DNA from: Dirofilaria immitis
Lineage: Eukaryota > Nematoda > Chromadorea > Rhabditida > Onchocercidae
DNA length: 64,000 nucleotides
NCBI GenBank assembly: GCA_024305405.1
Contig: JAKNDB010000065.1
Location: 584,739 to 648,738, forward strand
Direction: 5' to 3'
In this document: piece by piece, positions 12,930-24,013 of the stretch
How positions within the stretch are numbered: position 1 is the first letter of the stretch
Layout of the letters: every line of letters begins with the position of its first letter
Notes under the pieces: model-generated
Databases searched by the model: none
What the model was told of the DNA's origin: nothing
Seen by the model: only the letters and a program-made list of their open reading frames with translations
Made by a program: the position numbers and the translations under genes

Positions 12930-13627
12930 TAAGATCAATCTATCATCTGCCATCACTTCTTTCTTTCAACTTTTCGTATTGAAGAAGTAGTAAATCGTTA
13001 TGCGTATTTGCAACGGAAGTATTGCTGAGACGGATTAAACCATTGTTTATCAAGGACGGTAACATAACCAATCCAATTGATCGATGGATCTTTCCAACAT
13101 ATGAAACATCTGAAGATATTTATAGAGATTTTTTCGCGGTTAATTTTTATTTTTGAAATTTGCTAAGGCATAAAATTTGATCTTTAATAAAGTCAGCATT
13201 TTAATATATTTATTTTAATCCATTAAGACTTTATTGATATAAATCTTTTTATTTTTTTAGTTTCTTACAAATTAAAAAATTTTCAACACAGTGACATTAT
13301 TCTCTCATATTATTGAAATCTCATAAATATATTTCATTACGCTACTTGAAGTTTGAGTTGCTGGATGTATTCAAAAAACCATGAACCATTAGAAAAAAAT
13401 TTGATTTAAAAAAATAGCTTATTCTAGGTTGCAAAATGGCAATCTCAATTTTCACTCGGCGAAAGCAGTCATCTGGAATCGAAAAAACGTAAACCAGCGA
13501 GCGTCGCATGTTTTCATCAGTGTTACTCTAGCCTTATTCCTCAATTTTCACAAATAAATTGTGAATAATTTCAAGGATTTTGCATTTCTTTCAAATTCTT
13601 AATTATTGATTTATCATTCAATTTGAT

Positions 13628-13819
13628 TTAGCTTAAAAATATAAAGTTTCTATTTCGTTTACTCGAATAAAATAAAATATCACTTCTTCCAGTTGACAAC
13701 ATTTGCAAGTGCGCTTCCAAAGATGCCATATTTTTTCCGAATGCGTACACACCAAATATCGCTGTTGTCAAGGGCGCCATCATTCCGAGGAAGTTGGTTA
13801 CATGTTTTATTAAAAGCAA
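13628..13819 (-). other. Possible minus-strand coding patch (copy 2)
   Basis: Equivalent of 2290-2481. The frame stays open but the neighbouring GTAAGAG donor of copy 1 has become GCTAGAG here. If the patch was an exon, this copy is the more decayed one. Confidence 0.2.
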
Positions 13820-13998
13820 AATTTTTTCGCTTTTTTATCGAATTCAATTGTCCAGATCAAAACTCTGGACATGAGACGATTAATTCATTTTAGTCGATAT
13901 CCTTCATGATAATAAAAATACTGCACAACACTGAAATGCTTTGATAGAGAAGATCTGAAGTTTTGAAGAGTTAGTTTCATCATCCACTTTGGAACATT

Positions 13999-15354
13999 AT
14001 GTTACGCATCATCCTTAGTATCATTGTTAGCTTCATTTTATTGGTGACAATTATTACAATTATTATTGAGTTAGAAATGAAAAGCGCAATTTGCAATGTT
14101 TTATCTGTGAAAATATAGCATAATGCAATGGTCTATCTATTCGCCTGAAATTAATGTTAATAATTAATTTTCAGAAATTACGTCATTGAACATATAAGCA
14201 AATGGAAGACTGCAATAGTAATAATTACTGAACATTTTTTTCTAAAATCTTTAAGCATTTATTAATTTTTTAATATTTTTTTAGCAATTCCTATAATTTA
14301 AAAGTATTTTTATTTTCGATAATATTTCATTGCTGAACAAATTGTTCGTATAAGGAAACAAATGGATCGTAATTTTCAGAAGGAAGCGAAATTAGTTTTC
14401 ATTTTCTCAAGTCTTTCATGGTCTCAAATGGAATCAATAACCTCTGATATTCTATCGATCAGGGAAAACCGTTCGCTATCTATCATTTATGTCAAATCTT
14501 ATTTTCCTCACGTACCGTCGTAAGTCGATTATTATATGCATTAGAAGGTGCATAAATTTTATGATAACTTGCAGGAAAGTAATCGGAAAGATATCAGATT
14601 TTGGCGAAAATATTACAAAAGAAATATCAAACCAATTCAGTAAAATAACCAATGCATATCAATTTTCAATATTAGTAATCATAATTTCAGTTACTATTAT
14701 CCATTTTCATCCATAATATTTCACGGTAGCAATGTTGAAGCATCGACGTTTCTTGTGAAAACAAAAGATGAAAAAGAGCTAAGAGAAGAGCTATTGGAAT
14801 GGAAGGTTTCACTTATTTTTATTCTTATACTTTGCTTGTTCAGTTTAATTCTGTTCAATTTCGTTGACCTAAATTGATTATTAATATCAATTAGGTTGTG
14901 TTCAGCAAAATCATTGTTATATTAATTAATTTGTCAACTGTTATTAGGTCACTTTGTGAAATTCTTTTATTTTCTTTAATTTATAAGTGTTTATTATCGG
15001 TTTTGCGTACATTCTTCCAATCATTTCATTTTGCAGCGTGGATTAGATTTCCTCAAAAATTATAATATTATCGCATTTTATTTCATGGAAAATATGATGA
15101 TAACAACCAATGGAAAGATATTTAGGTTTGGAAGATTCAATTTTTTTGTGTTTTTGGTGCATCGCTTGAAATCTCATAACTTTATTTCCAGGGAGATATT
15201 CAATACTGAACCGTTTTCCGTGCGGTTTCATAAATATTGGTCTAAAGATGTCGGTATAGTTCATCTCAATTCTACAACGAGTTCTTTGAATGATGGTTCA
15301 GTGTTTGCAATAATTGGGTTCAAGAAATATTGGCCTTACAGTGTTAAAAATTGA
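13999..15354 (+). CDS. Gene beta copy 2: spliced, signal-anchored protein of unknown family
   Basis: The exon chain parallels copy 1: ATG 13999 (hydrophobic anchor), then 14175-14217, 14380-14519, 14580-14639, 14691-14805, 15037-15125 and 15192-15354. Lengths of the six later exons are 43, 140, 60, 115, 89 and 163 nt, identical to copy 1 except 140 against 143. Intron indels (for example GTAAAATAA against GTATAAATAA after 14639) would break an unspliced frame but not the spliced one. The 14691-14805 exon is identical to copy 1, while the 14175 and 14380 exons carry many replacements (HRVEYESE against YVIEHISK). Family and function are unknown. The exon 1 junction is unresolved as in copy 1. 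Confidence 0.6.
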
Positions 15355-15475
15355 ATTTTCTAAATTGTTAATAAAAAATACTATACAATTTTACACCGTT
15401 GAAAATTGAATTTTCCAAATTGTTAATAAAAAATATTATACGATTTTTCCGTCAACAAATAATTTCTAAAGAAAT
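15350..15475 (+). repeat. Short tandem duplication across the gene beta stop
   Basis: The block tgaaaattgaattttccaaattgttaataaaaaata occurs twice here (near 15345 and 15403) but once in copy 1. It duplicates the stop-codon region and the AATAAA signal, giving copy 2 two candidate polyadenylation signals. Confidence 0.8.
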
Positions 15476-16406
15476 TAAAGTTATTATTCAAGGTAGAAAG
15501 AAAGCCATAATATATCATAAATAAAATGACAAAATTGCGACACTTAAAAATTTGAAAATAGAAGTTTATTGAAGTATGCCGAAAAACTTTATAATAAAAA
15601 CATTTTTATTATATTTTAAATGTATGAACAATTCAAATTTTATTTCATTTAAAATGATATTAAATGAAATATCGAAAAAAGAAAGCATAAAATAATAATA
15701 AAATGTCGAAATTTAAAACATAAATTTGTCGACTGTTAAATTATACAAAGTGTTTAACTATCTATTTTTATAATATATAAATTATTTTGAATTTAAGAAA
15801 TCGAATCCTAAAGATTTTGAAAGTTGGCCAGCTGGCCTGAGTTTGAGAGCACAATTTGCCTTGTTAGAGAGTTCATTGAGAAATTTTTTTACAACTATAT
15901 GGAAAATTTCTTACAAATATTTTATTTCTTAATTTACAGCTATAAATGTAAGCACTGAAATATAATTATAAGCTAATTTTATCTATTTCATATACGTACA
16001 CATTATTTTAACAATTAGTTTATATTTAATAAATTTTTTCAACTTTTTCTTCAACATTTCACCTAATCCTAATCAAATCAAATATACCCGAATTTTTCGC
16101 CAAACTTATCGCTCATCGCAATGAATTGAATATTCTTCAGTAAATAACCCACTAGATGAAATTCCAATTAATAATTTTTACATGATAGTAATTAAACCTA
16201 CGTTAAATGATTTTGTTCACTTGATATAATATTGATTGATCATTTCTTTTATATTCCTTATTTTCTTTTTAGGAATCCATTCCAGAAGTCGATTACTGTT
16301 ATATAACGAGCTTTTGAAATGGTTGATTTTCATCATCAAAGAAAGCCATTTTTCAAAGTAGATTTTGCGATATTTCATTATTTCTTTGTAAGAAAAGGTT
16401 TTGAAA

Positions 16407-16592
16407 ATGTTACAGATAAATATGAAGAAACTCGATGTGAGCAATTTCATTTTAACGATTTCAAATATCATCGTATTAGCAAATGTTGCCATCATTTGTA
16501 GCAATCATCTTATAAGAGAGAAATATAAATATTATATCACAATGATCAATGAGCAAAAGGTGCTTTTTGACAATAATATTTACCAGTGGTAA
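16407..16592 (+). CDS. Gene gamma copy 2: small single-pass membrane ORF
   Basis: A 61-codon frame from ATG 16407 with the same hydrophobic span as copy 1 (FILTISNIIVLANVAIICS), extended by seven codons to end in NIYQW. Alternatively the frame splices at AAG/GTGCTT with an acceptor at TACCAG. Apart from the T-run indel the two copies are practically identical here, so conservation cannot separate coding from non-coding. Family unknown. Confidence 0.35.
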   Translation: MLQINMKKLDVSNFILTISNIIVLANVAIICSNHLIREKYKYYITMINEQKVLFDNNIYQW

Positions 16593-17195
16593 TACTTTTT
16601 TTTCCAATCGTTTCCATGTGATTATTCATCAGCAGTTAACAAATAACACAAACAAATAATTTGATAAACTAAAATTAAGTTAGATAAAATGATACCATTT
16701 ATAATCAATGACAATTTAAGTAGATCTGAAATCATATTATTTATGACATTTGGGTCAGCAATGTATTTGATATGAGACTATCTGATTCACCTGAATTTTT
16801 GATGTTTGCCTTTCCCAAGTGAAATTATACCCAAATTATACAGTGAAATGATAAAATATTTATTCAAAACTTAGTTGGGAAAAGAAATCAAATTCCATAT
16901 ACTTAAGTTCACATAAGTTCAATTTAGATATTTCAAGATTTAGATTTTCTATATTTCTCAAAAATATATAAATCTAGAATTGAATAAAATTAAAAGTTTA
17001 CAATAATATATGTTGATATGAACTGAATTTAATCTAATGAATTAACCCATTAATTAATCAGTGATTCTCGATTAAAATTAAACAATTTTTTCAACGTTGC
17101 ATTTTAGACCAAACATTTAGCATTCGTGTCGTATATTCATTTTTTTTACTATTTTCATATTAAACATTTTCATTTAATTACAGGAAAGAATTATG

Positions 17196-17595
17196 TATTT
17201 AATAATATATGATAATGTATTGATTCTCATAAATGGTTACAAAAATTTAATAACTTCAAGTATTTACCTTTAACAAAGCTTTATATCTTATTAATGCCGA
17301 GAAATGATAAATTGCATCATTTTTCGTATAAAATTCAAAAACGACAACTTTGATTAATTAATTTCTCGGTGCTTATCTCAATAATATATTTTAATTAAAA
17401 CAAATTATCAAGTGAGATACAAATGTTACATGGGATGATAGGACTTTCCGATAAGTGTTATTAGAATAAGATTGATAATGAGAATCTGAAAAGTCCGGAA
17501 CCTACTGTTCTCCATAAACAGTCAGGTCGATATGTCAATTTGTCATATACGCTACCGATATGATCATGCTCTTCATCATATCGGCTGAATAATAT
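17196..17595 (+). repeat. Dispersed repeat with conserved hairpin
   Basis: About 400 bp matching, in two separated halves, 48286-48491 and 49945-50113. The right half contains the landmarks actttccgataagtg and the ccgatatgat hairpin. In the second locus the halves are about 1.45 kb apart, so either that copy was interrupted or this one lost sequence. No ORF is conserved; a non-autonomous transposon or structured RNA is possible. Confidence 0.75.
17555..17584. other. 10-bp hairpin in the dispersed repeat
   Basis: Arms CCGATATGAT (17555-17564) and ATCATATCGG (17575-17584) pair perfectly around a 10-nt loop. The related copy has TCGATGTGAT / ATCATATCGG at 50073-50102, where the two changes leave G-U pairs. 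Confidence 0.8.
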
Positions 17596-17777
17596 TGAAA
17601 AGCCCATAAATCAGCCAAAATCACAAATCAATTAATTTATTGGGAAAAATATTCTTTTCTTAATATTTCATATTACAAGCCAAGTTCGGATTTTCGAACA
17701 TTCCCGATGGAGAGAAGTTACGAATATTTTAAAGGAACAACAACAGGTGTGTAACGAAAAGTAGTCTGATTGTTAGA

Positions 17778-17869
17778 AAAGTTTCGATCCTCCAATTTAC
17801 ATGAGAGAGTTTATTTTCATCGGAATGTTTCCTCTTTGGATTAAGAAGCAGGAAGAGGATCGAAACTTT
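17778..17869. repeat. Perfect 15-bp inverted repeat
   Basis: AAAGTTTCGATCCTC (17778-17792) and GAGGATCGAAACTTT (17855-17869) flank 62 nt. No target duplication was identified at the outer edges, so a mobile origin is not shown. The 64-codon minus-strand open frame over this region has no recognisable motif. Confidence 0.8.
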
Positions 17870-18523
17870 AATTTGAAAAGAATTAACACAATTAATATTG
17901 CCAAAACAATTATAACGTTGCATTTCAATATCAACTATATAATAATGTTCGAGAAGAAGAAATTAATATGAATTAATTGTTAAAGTAATGATAAAAGGAA
18001 TGAAGAATGATTTTTCATTAACAAAATAAGGTCAACATCATTCTGAGATAAGAACTGATCTATATAATTATGATATAATCAATATCTGTTCATTGACTTA
18101 ATCGATCTGGATGAGAAAATGTTATAACAATTTTTATTACTATTAAAATATAAAATTTAAAAAAATAATTTTCCTTTGTTTTTCATTTTTTGTTGATTTT
18201 CTTAAGGAATTGATTTTGCTAAATGATAAATCTCATTATGATTTTGCAAAATTGTTCTTATTCTTTTCTCTTAGTATTTTCAATTTTTGTTACAACAAAA
18301 TTAGTTACAGTATCCGGAATGGCTTTTTGCTTGACTATAAAATGAAAACGAAAAAAGAAGAAAAATCTAAAGAGTAGAAAACTTTATAAATTTGTCAAAT
18401 AATCCATCTGAATTGTTCGTCTTTTCCATTCTAAAAGTTTGCTACTAGTAAACTTAAGGAGTTAAAAATTCCTCATTACAATTATTAAAATGTTTCGATG
18501 TTACGCGTAATACAGACATAGCT

Positions 18524-18715
18524 ATGCATGATTATAATTTATCATTATCACTTAACTCACCAACTAATATGATAAATGAATTCCGTAATTTAATCGGAAT
18601 TTTTTATATCATAGCTTATATATCAATTATATTATGCAAAGTATTAATTGATTGTTCGAAATATGAAATTAAAAAGTCTTTAAAAAAAGAAAAAATAAAT
18701 AACATTTTTCAATAA
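18524..18715 (+). CDS. Small single-pass membrane ORF
   Basis: The 63-codon frame encodes a polar N-terminus with possible N-glycosylation sites (NLS), one hydrophobic span (LIGIFYIIAYISIILCKVLI) and a lysine-rich tail (KKSLKKEK). That is the layout of a type I/III single-pass protein. It is unspliced, with no obvious splice signals inside, and no second copy exists in the window to test conservation. The family is not recognised and a chance frame cannot be excluded. Confidence 0.3.
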   Translation: MHDYNLSLSLNSPTNMINEFRNLIGIFYIIAYISIILCKVLIDCSKYEIKKSLKKEKINNIFQ

Positions 18716-21700
18716 AGGGCTTGTTGGAAAACTAAAATATTATATAATATTAAATATTTTATGACTCATAATCTTACCATGAAATTTTACACGTTACGAC
18801 GCTAATACAACGTATAATTTATTTCTCATCTTTGTTTGCTATAAAAAGAATTGTGTGCAGTGTTTTTGATATGTTGTGATGATCGAAGCTTGTGCTTTGT
18901 TTAAGTATTGTCCATCTCTTATTCTTTGTTCCGATAATTAAACTTTTCGCACAGTCAATGTGTGATAAGCCATCACCCGCTACAAAAATTGAGAATCACC
19001 GATACAAAAATAAGTTTCTCGCGGTTAACTGACATGTTACAAACAGTAGTTTACTCAATAAAGCAGTAAATATCAGCAATCATTCATCGTTTCTGTTCTT
19101 ACATCATTCGGGTATTCAATTTGAGTATCATCCTGTTGCTCAGTTCATTTTCATCCTTTATTTCATTTTACGCTGTTAACTTTATTTTGCTTACATTGTC
19201 CGACATAATAATTATGAAATAAAAGTCATCACGATCGATGTGTTTGCATTCGAGGATTTAATTACCTAAGTTTCAGAGTACAATAAAGAAAGTTATTTCC
19301 TAAACGTATTTCATTTTTTTATTCAAAAATAGTTAAAATTTTTATCAATTTAACTTATTGGGATTTATAGTTAAAAAGTAGAAAATTTAAAATACTGAAA
19401 TGATGAAATCATTACTTTTGAATTATTAGCACAAATAAGAGAAATGTATGAAAAATGCGAACTTATGCGTAAGAAGACAAAAATAAACGTAAATGAGGTT
19501 AATTTATGTCGTTAAGTGAAACTGTTTATTACGTAAAATCAAGCACGAATAATAGAATTAATATATCAAGTAATTTCATTTTCCAATTTTAATTTTTTTA
19601 TTTATCCTAACTTTTAAATCAATAATTTATCACTTTTTGATCGTTTCATAAATATTATTAAATGATACATATTTTCCTACAGATAAGTAGTAAGCTCCGC
19701 AGAAAATTTTCGTTTCTTGCCAATGAAATGATATACGCTGTGATAAATTATATACCAGTTAATTGGTCATTAATTCGAGAATAAGTAAGGTGAAAAGGAA
19801 AAAGTAATATGATGGCTTTGTATTTATCAGGCAATGAAATGGTGAAAAAGGCGAAATGATTGGAAATTTATATTCATATTTTCAGTTTTTTTGAATTTGA
19901 TGAAATCGTCGTGTATATAAATACTCAGAAATGTTGCTCTCTTTTAAAGCACAATTAAAGACAATTTTATTGATATTGAGTGATAATTAAACAAAAGCTA
20001 AAATATTCTCAAATTCAAATTTAAATATTTGAAATTAAAATTTTTTCAATAATTATTCCAAAATAAAAGTTTGAATTACTTGATATGTTTGAAATTAGTG
20101 TTCTTTAACGATTGAAAATTTTCACTGATAATGAGTATATATATTCAGCAATAATCAAATCCGGATATGAACTAAGTTAGGTTTCAGTTCCCATACGTAT
20201 AATGTTAATTAAAAGTTGATAAATTATTTTAGGAATGGAACTGTAAACACTTGTATTACTATGCTTATGTTGTCAAACCGTACATTTCAATTTAATCAGT
20301 TCTGAATTATTTTTATGACCCATACTTTTTAGACGCATTTATAGCGCAGTAACAGGAAAAAATTTTATTGTCAAAATTAGTATAAAAGCAAAAATTAAGA
20401 TGGGATTATTTGTTGGGCAATTTTTAAAATTAAAAATGGTTTATAGGAAATAAAAGCACAGCAGGCAAATAAATAAGTAAAGCATGAAAAGAAGCACAGA
20501 TTAACACATTACACAAGGGAAATTAAATTTTGTAAACATTTTAATATATTTGAAAAATTAAAAATATACGAAATTATATCGGAAAATAATATATTTGAAA
20601 TCATCTTGTTAAAAACAATTCAAATTTTTGCTAAATTTTTATACTAACTGAATAAAATTCAAACTAAAATGGCGAAAAAAATTATAAATTATTGAATATC
20701 GATTATAAACATATAAAAGAATTTGATAGATTTCTAAAGCAAATTTGTTATGAACAATGTTAGCTAAAAATAAGGGTAGATTTTTTTGTTATTATAAATC
20801 GATTTAAATGAAATTTATTCTAAATTTCATAATAATAAAATGAACTAAAATATAAAACTAAGCGTAACATTTTCGTTAATATAAAGATTTGTGATTTATT
20901 TAAATTAATTAGTTAATTTCACACGAAGCAATCAGCTCGTATTTATTATTATTTATAAAGTATTATTTATTTATTTATACTTTAACTTAAAATATTTTTA
21001 CATCACAAAAATGGATGAGATAAAAATTAAATTTAAAGTGATAAGAAAAGATTTTGATAAAATGGTGCGTGAAAAAAGAAAAACAAAAAATACTTTGCTA
21101 AATACTAATTAGTTTAATCAATCCTTTTAATCAATTAATCAGAGATTGGCTAATGATTTTGATTTAGCGTTATGAAAAGTAAAAATATACTAGTAATTAA
21201 GTCCTTTAATAAAAAAAGCAATCAATGTTAGAAAAATTTATTATTTTCAATTTCTAAACTAATTGCAATTATCGAAATATGGTACTCAACCAAAAAAAAA
21301 TTACAAGGAATTTTCAAGAAAACTTAGAGGTCATTTTGCAAAATTCTTTTTTAAAAAAATGTGAAACATATGTTAAATAATAAATATCTCCGTAAAAACT
21401 ATCAATTATTGATATATATATATATAGTATATATACTTTAAAGCATTATACCACTCAAATTTCATAAGAAAAAATTTAAAAAAAAATTACTGGAATGAGA
21501 AAACTGAGCCATTCAACGGAATAGCACAAAAAATTATAGGAAAGATAGAATATATGGGTGAGAAGAGCCTAAAAAACTTGCTGCGACTATACAAATTTTT
21601 CTTTTTTGGATATAATAAAGAAGGATATTTTTTTATAATTATTTGGAATTGTTGTTATAAAAATATAACGCAGATTATAATAAAACGCTATGATATGAAA

Positions 21701-24013
21701 CTGATAGAAAATGACGATTTTCAATAAATAATCGATTATATATAACTGATAAAAGCTGATGATAAAGGATTATCCGATAAACAATCGATTATATATTACT
21801 AATAAAAAGAAACTGATAAGAAAAGATGATTATGCAATAAGTGACGATTACAGGTCAGCAACTGATAAGAAAGAATGATAATCCAATAAATAATAAATAT
21901 ATCAGTAAGGCTACCAACGAGTAATGATTTTATCATTTCCTTTTTCTCGGTCAAATTAGAAAAAGCTAATCAAAATTATCAAAACATATTTTCTATCTAA
22001 TTTTTTCTAGAAAAAAACAGAAAAAAGCGTAAGAAATCAAAATTAAATTAAATTTAATTTTTCATACTAAACATTCTTGTAAATTAAAAAAACGGTAAAA
22101 AGAATTTTTGGATCGGTTAAATTATAAATAAGCAAAAGAATAAATAAAAAAATAAAACTAGGAATAGTGCTGCGTTTTGATTGATTTAATAAATAAAATT
22201 TATGATAATTTTATCATTTAATGATAATGAATAAACCGATAAGAGAGTGAGAAAGGAGAGAAAGGAGAGAGGGAAAGCACAGAAGTACAATGGAAGATAC
22301 AAAAACATTCACAATATAACGATTGTTAAGCAACTACAAAATAAAAATTTTATACAATGATTGAGATCAAAGTGCATCCAAATACTTTTTGTTTTGTTTT
22401 TTTATATCTAAAATAATAAAAAATTCAAAAAAATAAAAATGGAAAATATTTTTGATAAACAATAAAAATAATTGAAATATTTCTTTACTCTAATTTGAAA
22501 TATTGCTTTAACTGAAATATTACTTAATTCAATTCGAAATATTTTTTCATTTTTTCCATTTTTCTTATTTATCGCTCTTCAAACTTTCTTAAATTTTCCA
22601 TGCGCAATAACTTTTAAGTAAGATTAATTAAAATTTCAGTCTTCATCTAAATTTAGTATCATATAGAAAAAAGAGTTTGTCAAATTAGTACGAATTGTAG
22701 AGTATCGTTGTACAAATAGCAAAATCATGCTAAATACATATTTAAATTTGAAAAAAAAGGATAAAAATAAAAAGGTTGTTAAAAATTTTATATGACAACT
22801 ATTAATTCATTTAATAAAAGCAGTTATCTAAATAAAAATCTTTGACAAATTAGAAAATAAGCTATTTAGTCAAACTAATTTTATATCGCCTTCTTCTATC
22901 GAATTTTTTTTCTTTGAATATCAAACGCTGCGAAATAGAAGATTGAAATGATTTAGAGAAAAGAAAAATTCAATGAAATGTAATGATATATTTGAATAAA
23001 ATAATTCGATGGTTGTATTAGATTTCATTTCTTCAATTTCATTATAAAATTTTTTTTCTATAGATTGTTTATAAAATTATCAACTGTAAATAATAAAATC
23101 TATCGTCTAATAATAACAAAGCAACACTTAAAATGAAAAGATCAATCTGACAATAAACAAAACGGAATAGCTGTACAATAAATGCGCATTGTCACACAAT
23201 TTTCAACAAAAAGCGATATTTCTCGTTTTTAAGCCATACTGAAAATTACTAATTTCTCGTAAAATATTATCATAAAAGTTAAATATTTCATAGCCAATTG
23301 AATTTATTTGTTAGGGAAATGAAATTTTAATTTTATCATGAAATAAATCTTACGTAATAGGAAATTGAAAATATCAATCAGTATGTCATCATTCGAGAAT
23401 GAACAATAATTCTTTTAAAAAAGTTTTAAGTAATTTGAAAACTGAAGGACTAAAAAGCATTAAGCAGTACAAATGAGAAAAAGCATGTTAATTAATTAGT
23501 CAAAATATTGACAAACAAAAATATATTTACGGTATGCTCACAATTAATGAATAGGCGGTTTCGTGAGAAATGATGAATTTTTCGAATTTAAATATATTCC
23601 ATTCACAATATCACTGGTTGATACTTTCTTGCAAATTGCATGCTGATATTGAAAGTAATTAACAAGATAAATAAATAAACTGTTAGATTAATCATTGCAT
23701 GATTAATCTAACAGTTATTATTTAAATTTTTATAACTTACTTATTCGTCTATCATTTAAATAAATCATTTTAATGATGAACACTTCATGAAAAAAATTTG
23801 TTCAGGCCTTTTTTTTTTTTTATAAGATATTAATCTGAAATTGAAATTGCTATCTCTGTGTATGATTAATCTAAAAAGGTTATAGAGGTAAGAAATAGCA
23901 GAATGAATTTAATTTTTATATCACGTAAAACTATTTGACACTTTAGTTTGCTAAAAGCATTAGATAGAAGTCAAAGATGAAGTTATTTGTCCAAATAATA
24001 GGAGAATAAAAAC
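18716..24013. other. Long AT-rich interval without supported genes
   Basis: Dominated by A/T homopolymers and short AT repeats. A slightly GC-richer patch at 18880-19250 was examined on both strands, but stops interrupt every candidate exon. The only discrete structure is the palindrome at 23678-23716. Confidence 0.5.
23678..23716. repeat. Perfect palindrome, 18-bp arms
   Basis: AACTGTTAGATTAATCAT (23678-23695) is followed by TGC and its exact reverse complement (23699-23716). The arms are perfect and the 3-nt spacer would give a tight cruciform or hairpin. No flanking duplication or terminator context is seen. It lies about 300 bp beyond the 3' end of the Dickkopf-like gene. Confidence 0.9.

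Larger units (their letters stand above)
11640..16972 (+). repeat. Segmental duplication, copy 2
   Basis: Collinear with 606-5588, as described for copy 1. The extra length comes mainly from the 561-bp solo LTR at 11809-12369 and a short 3'-UTR tandem duplication near 15390, offset by absence of the 242-bp exon duplication. Confidence 0.93.

Noticed and set aside
18880..19250. Possible exon on the minus strand ending at a GTAAGAACAG donor near 19100
   Set aside because: A stop lies a few codons upstream in the only frame that suits the donor, and no acceptor or partner exon is visible.
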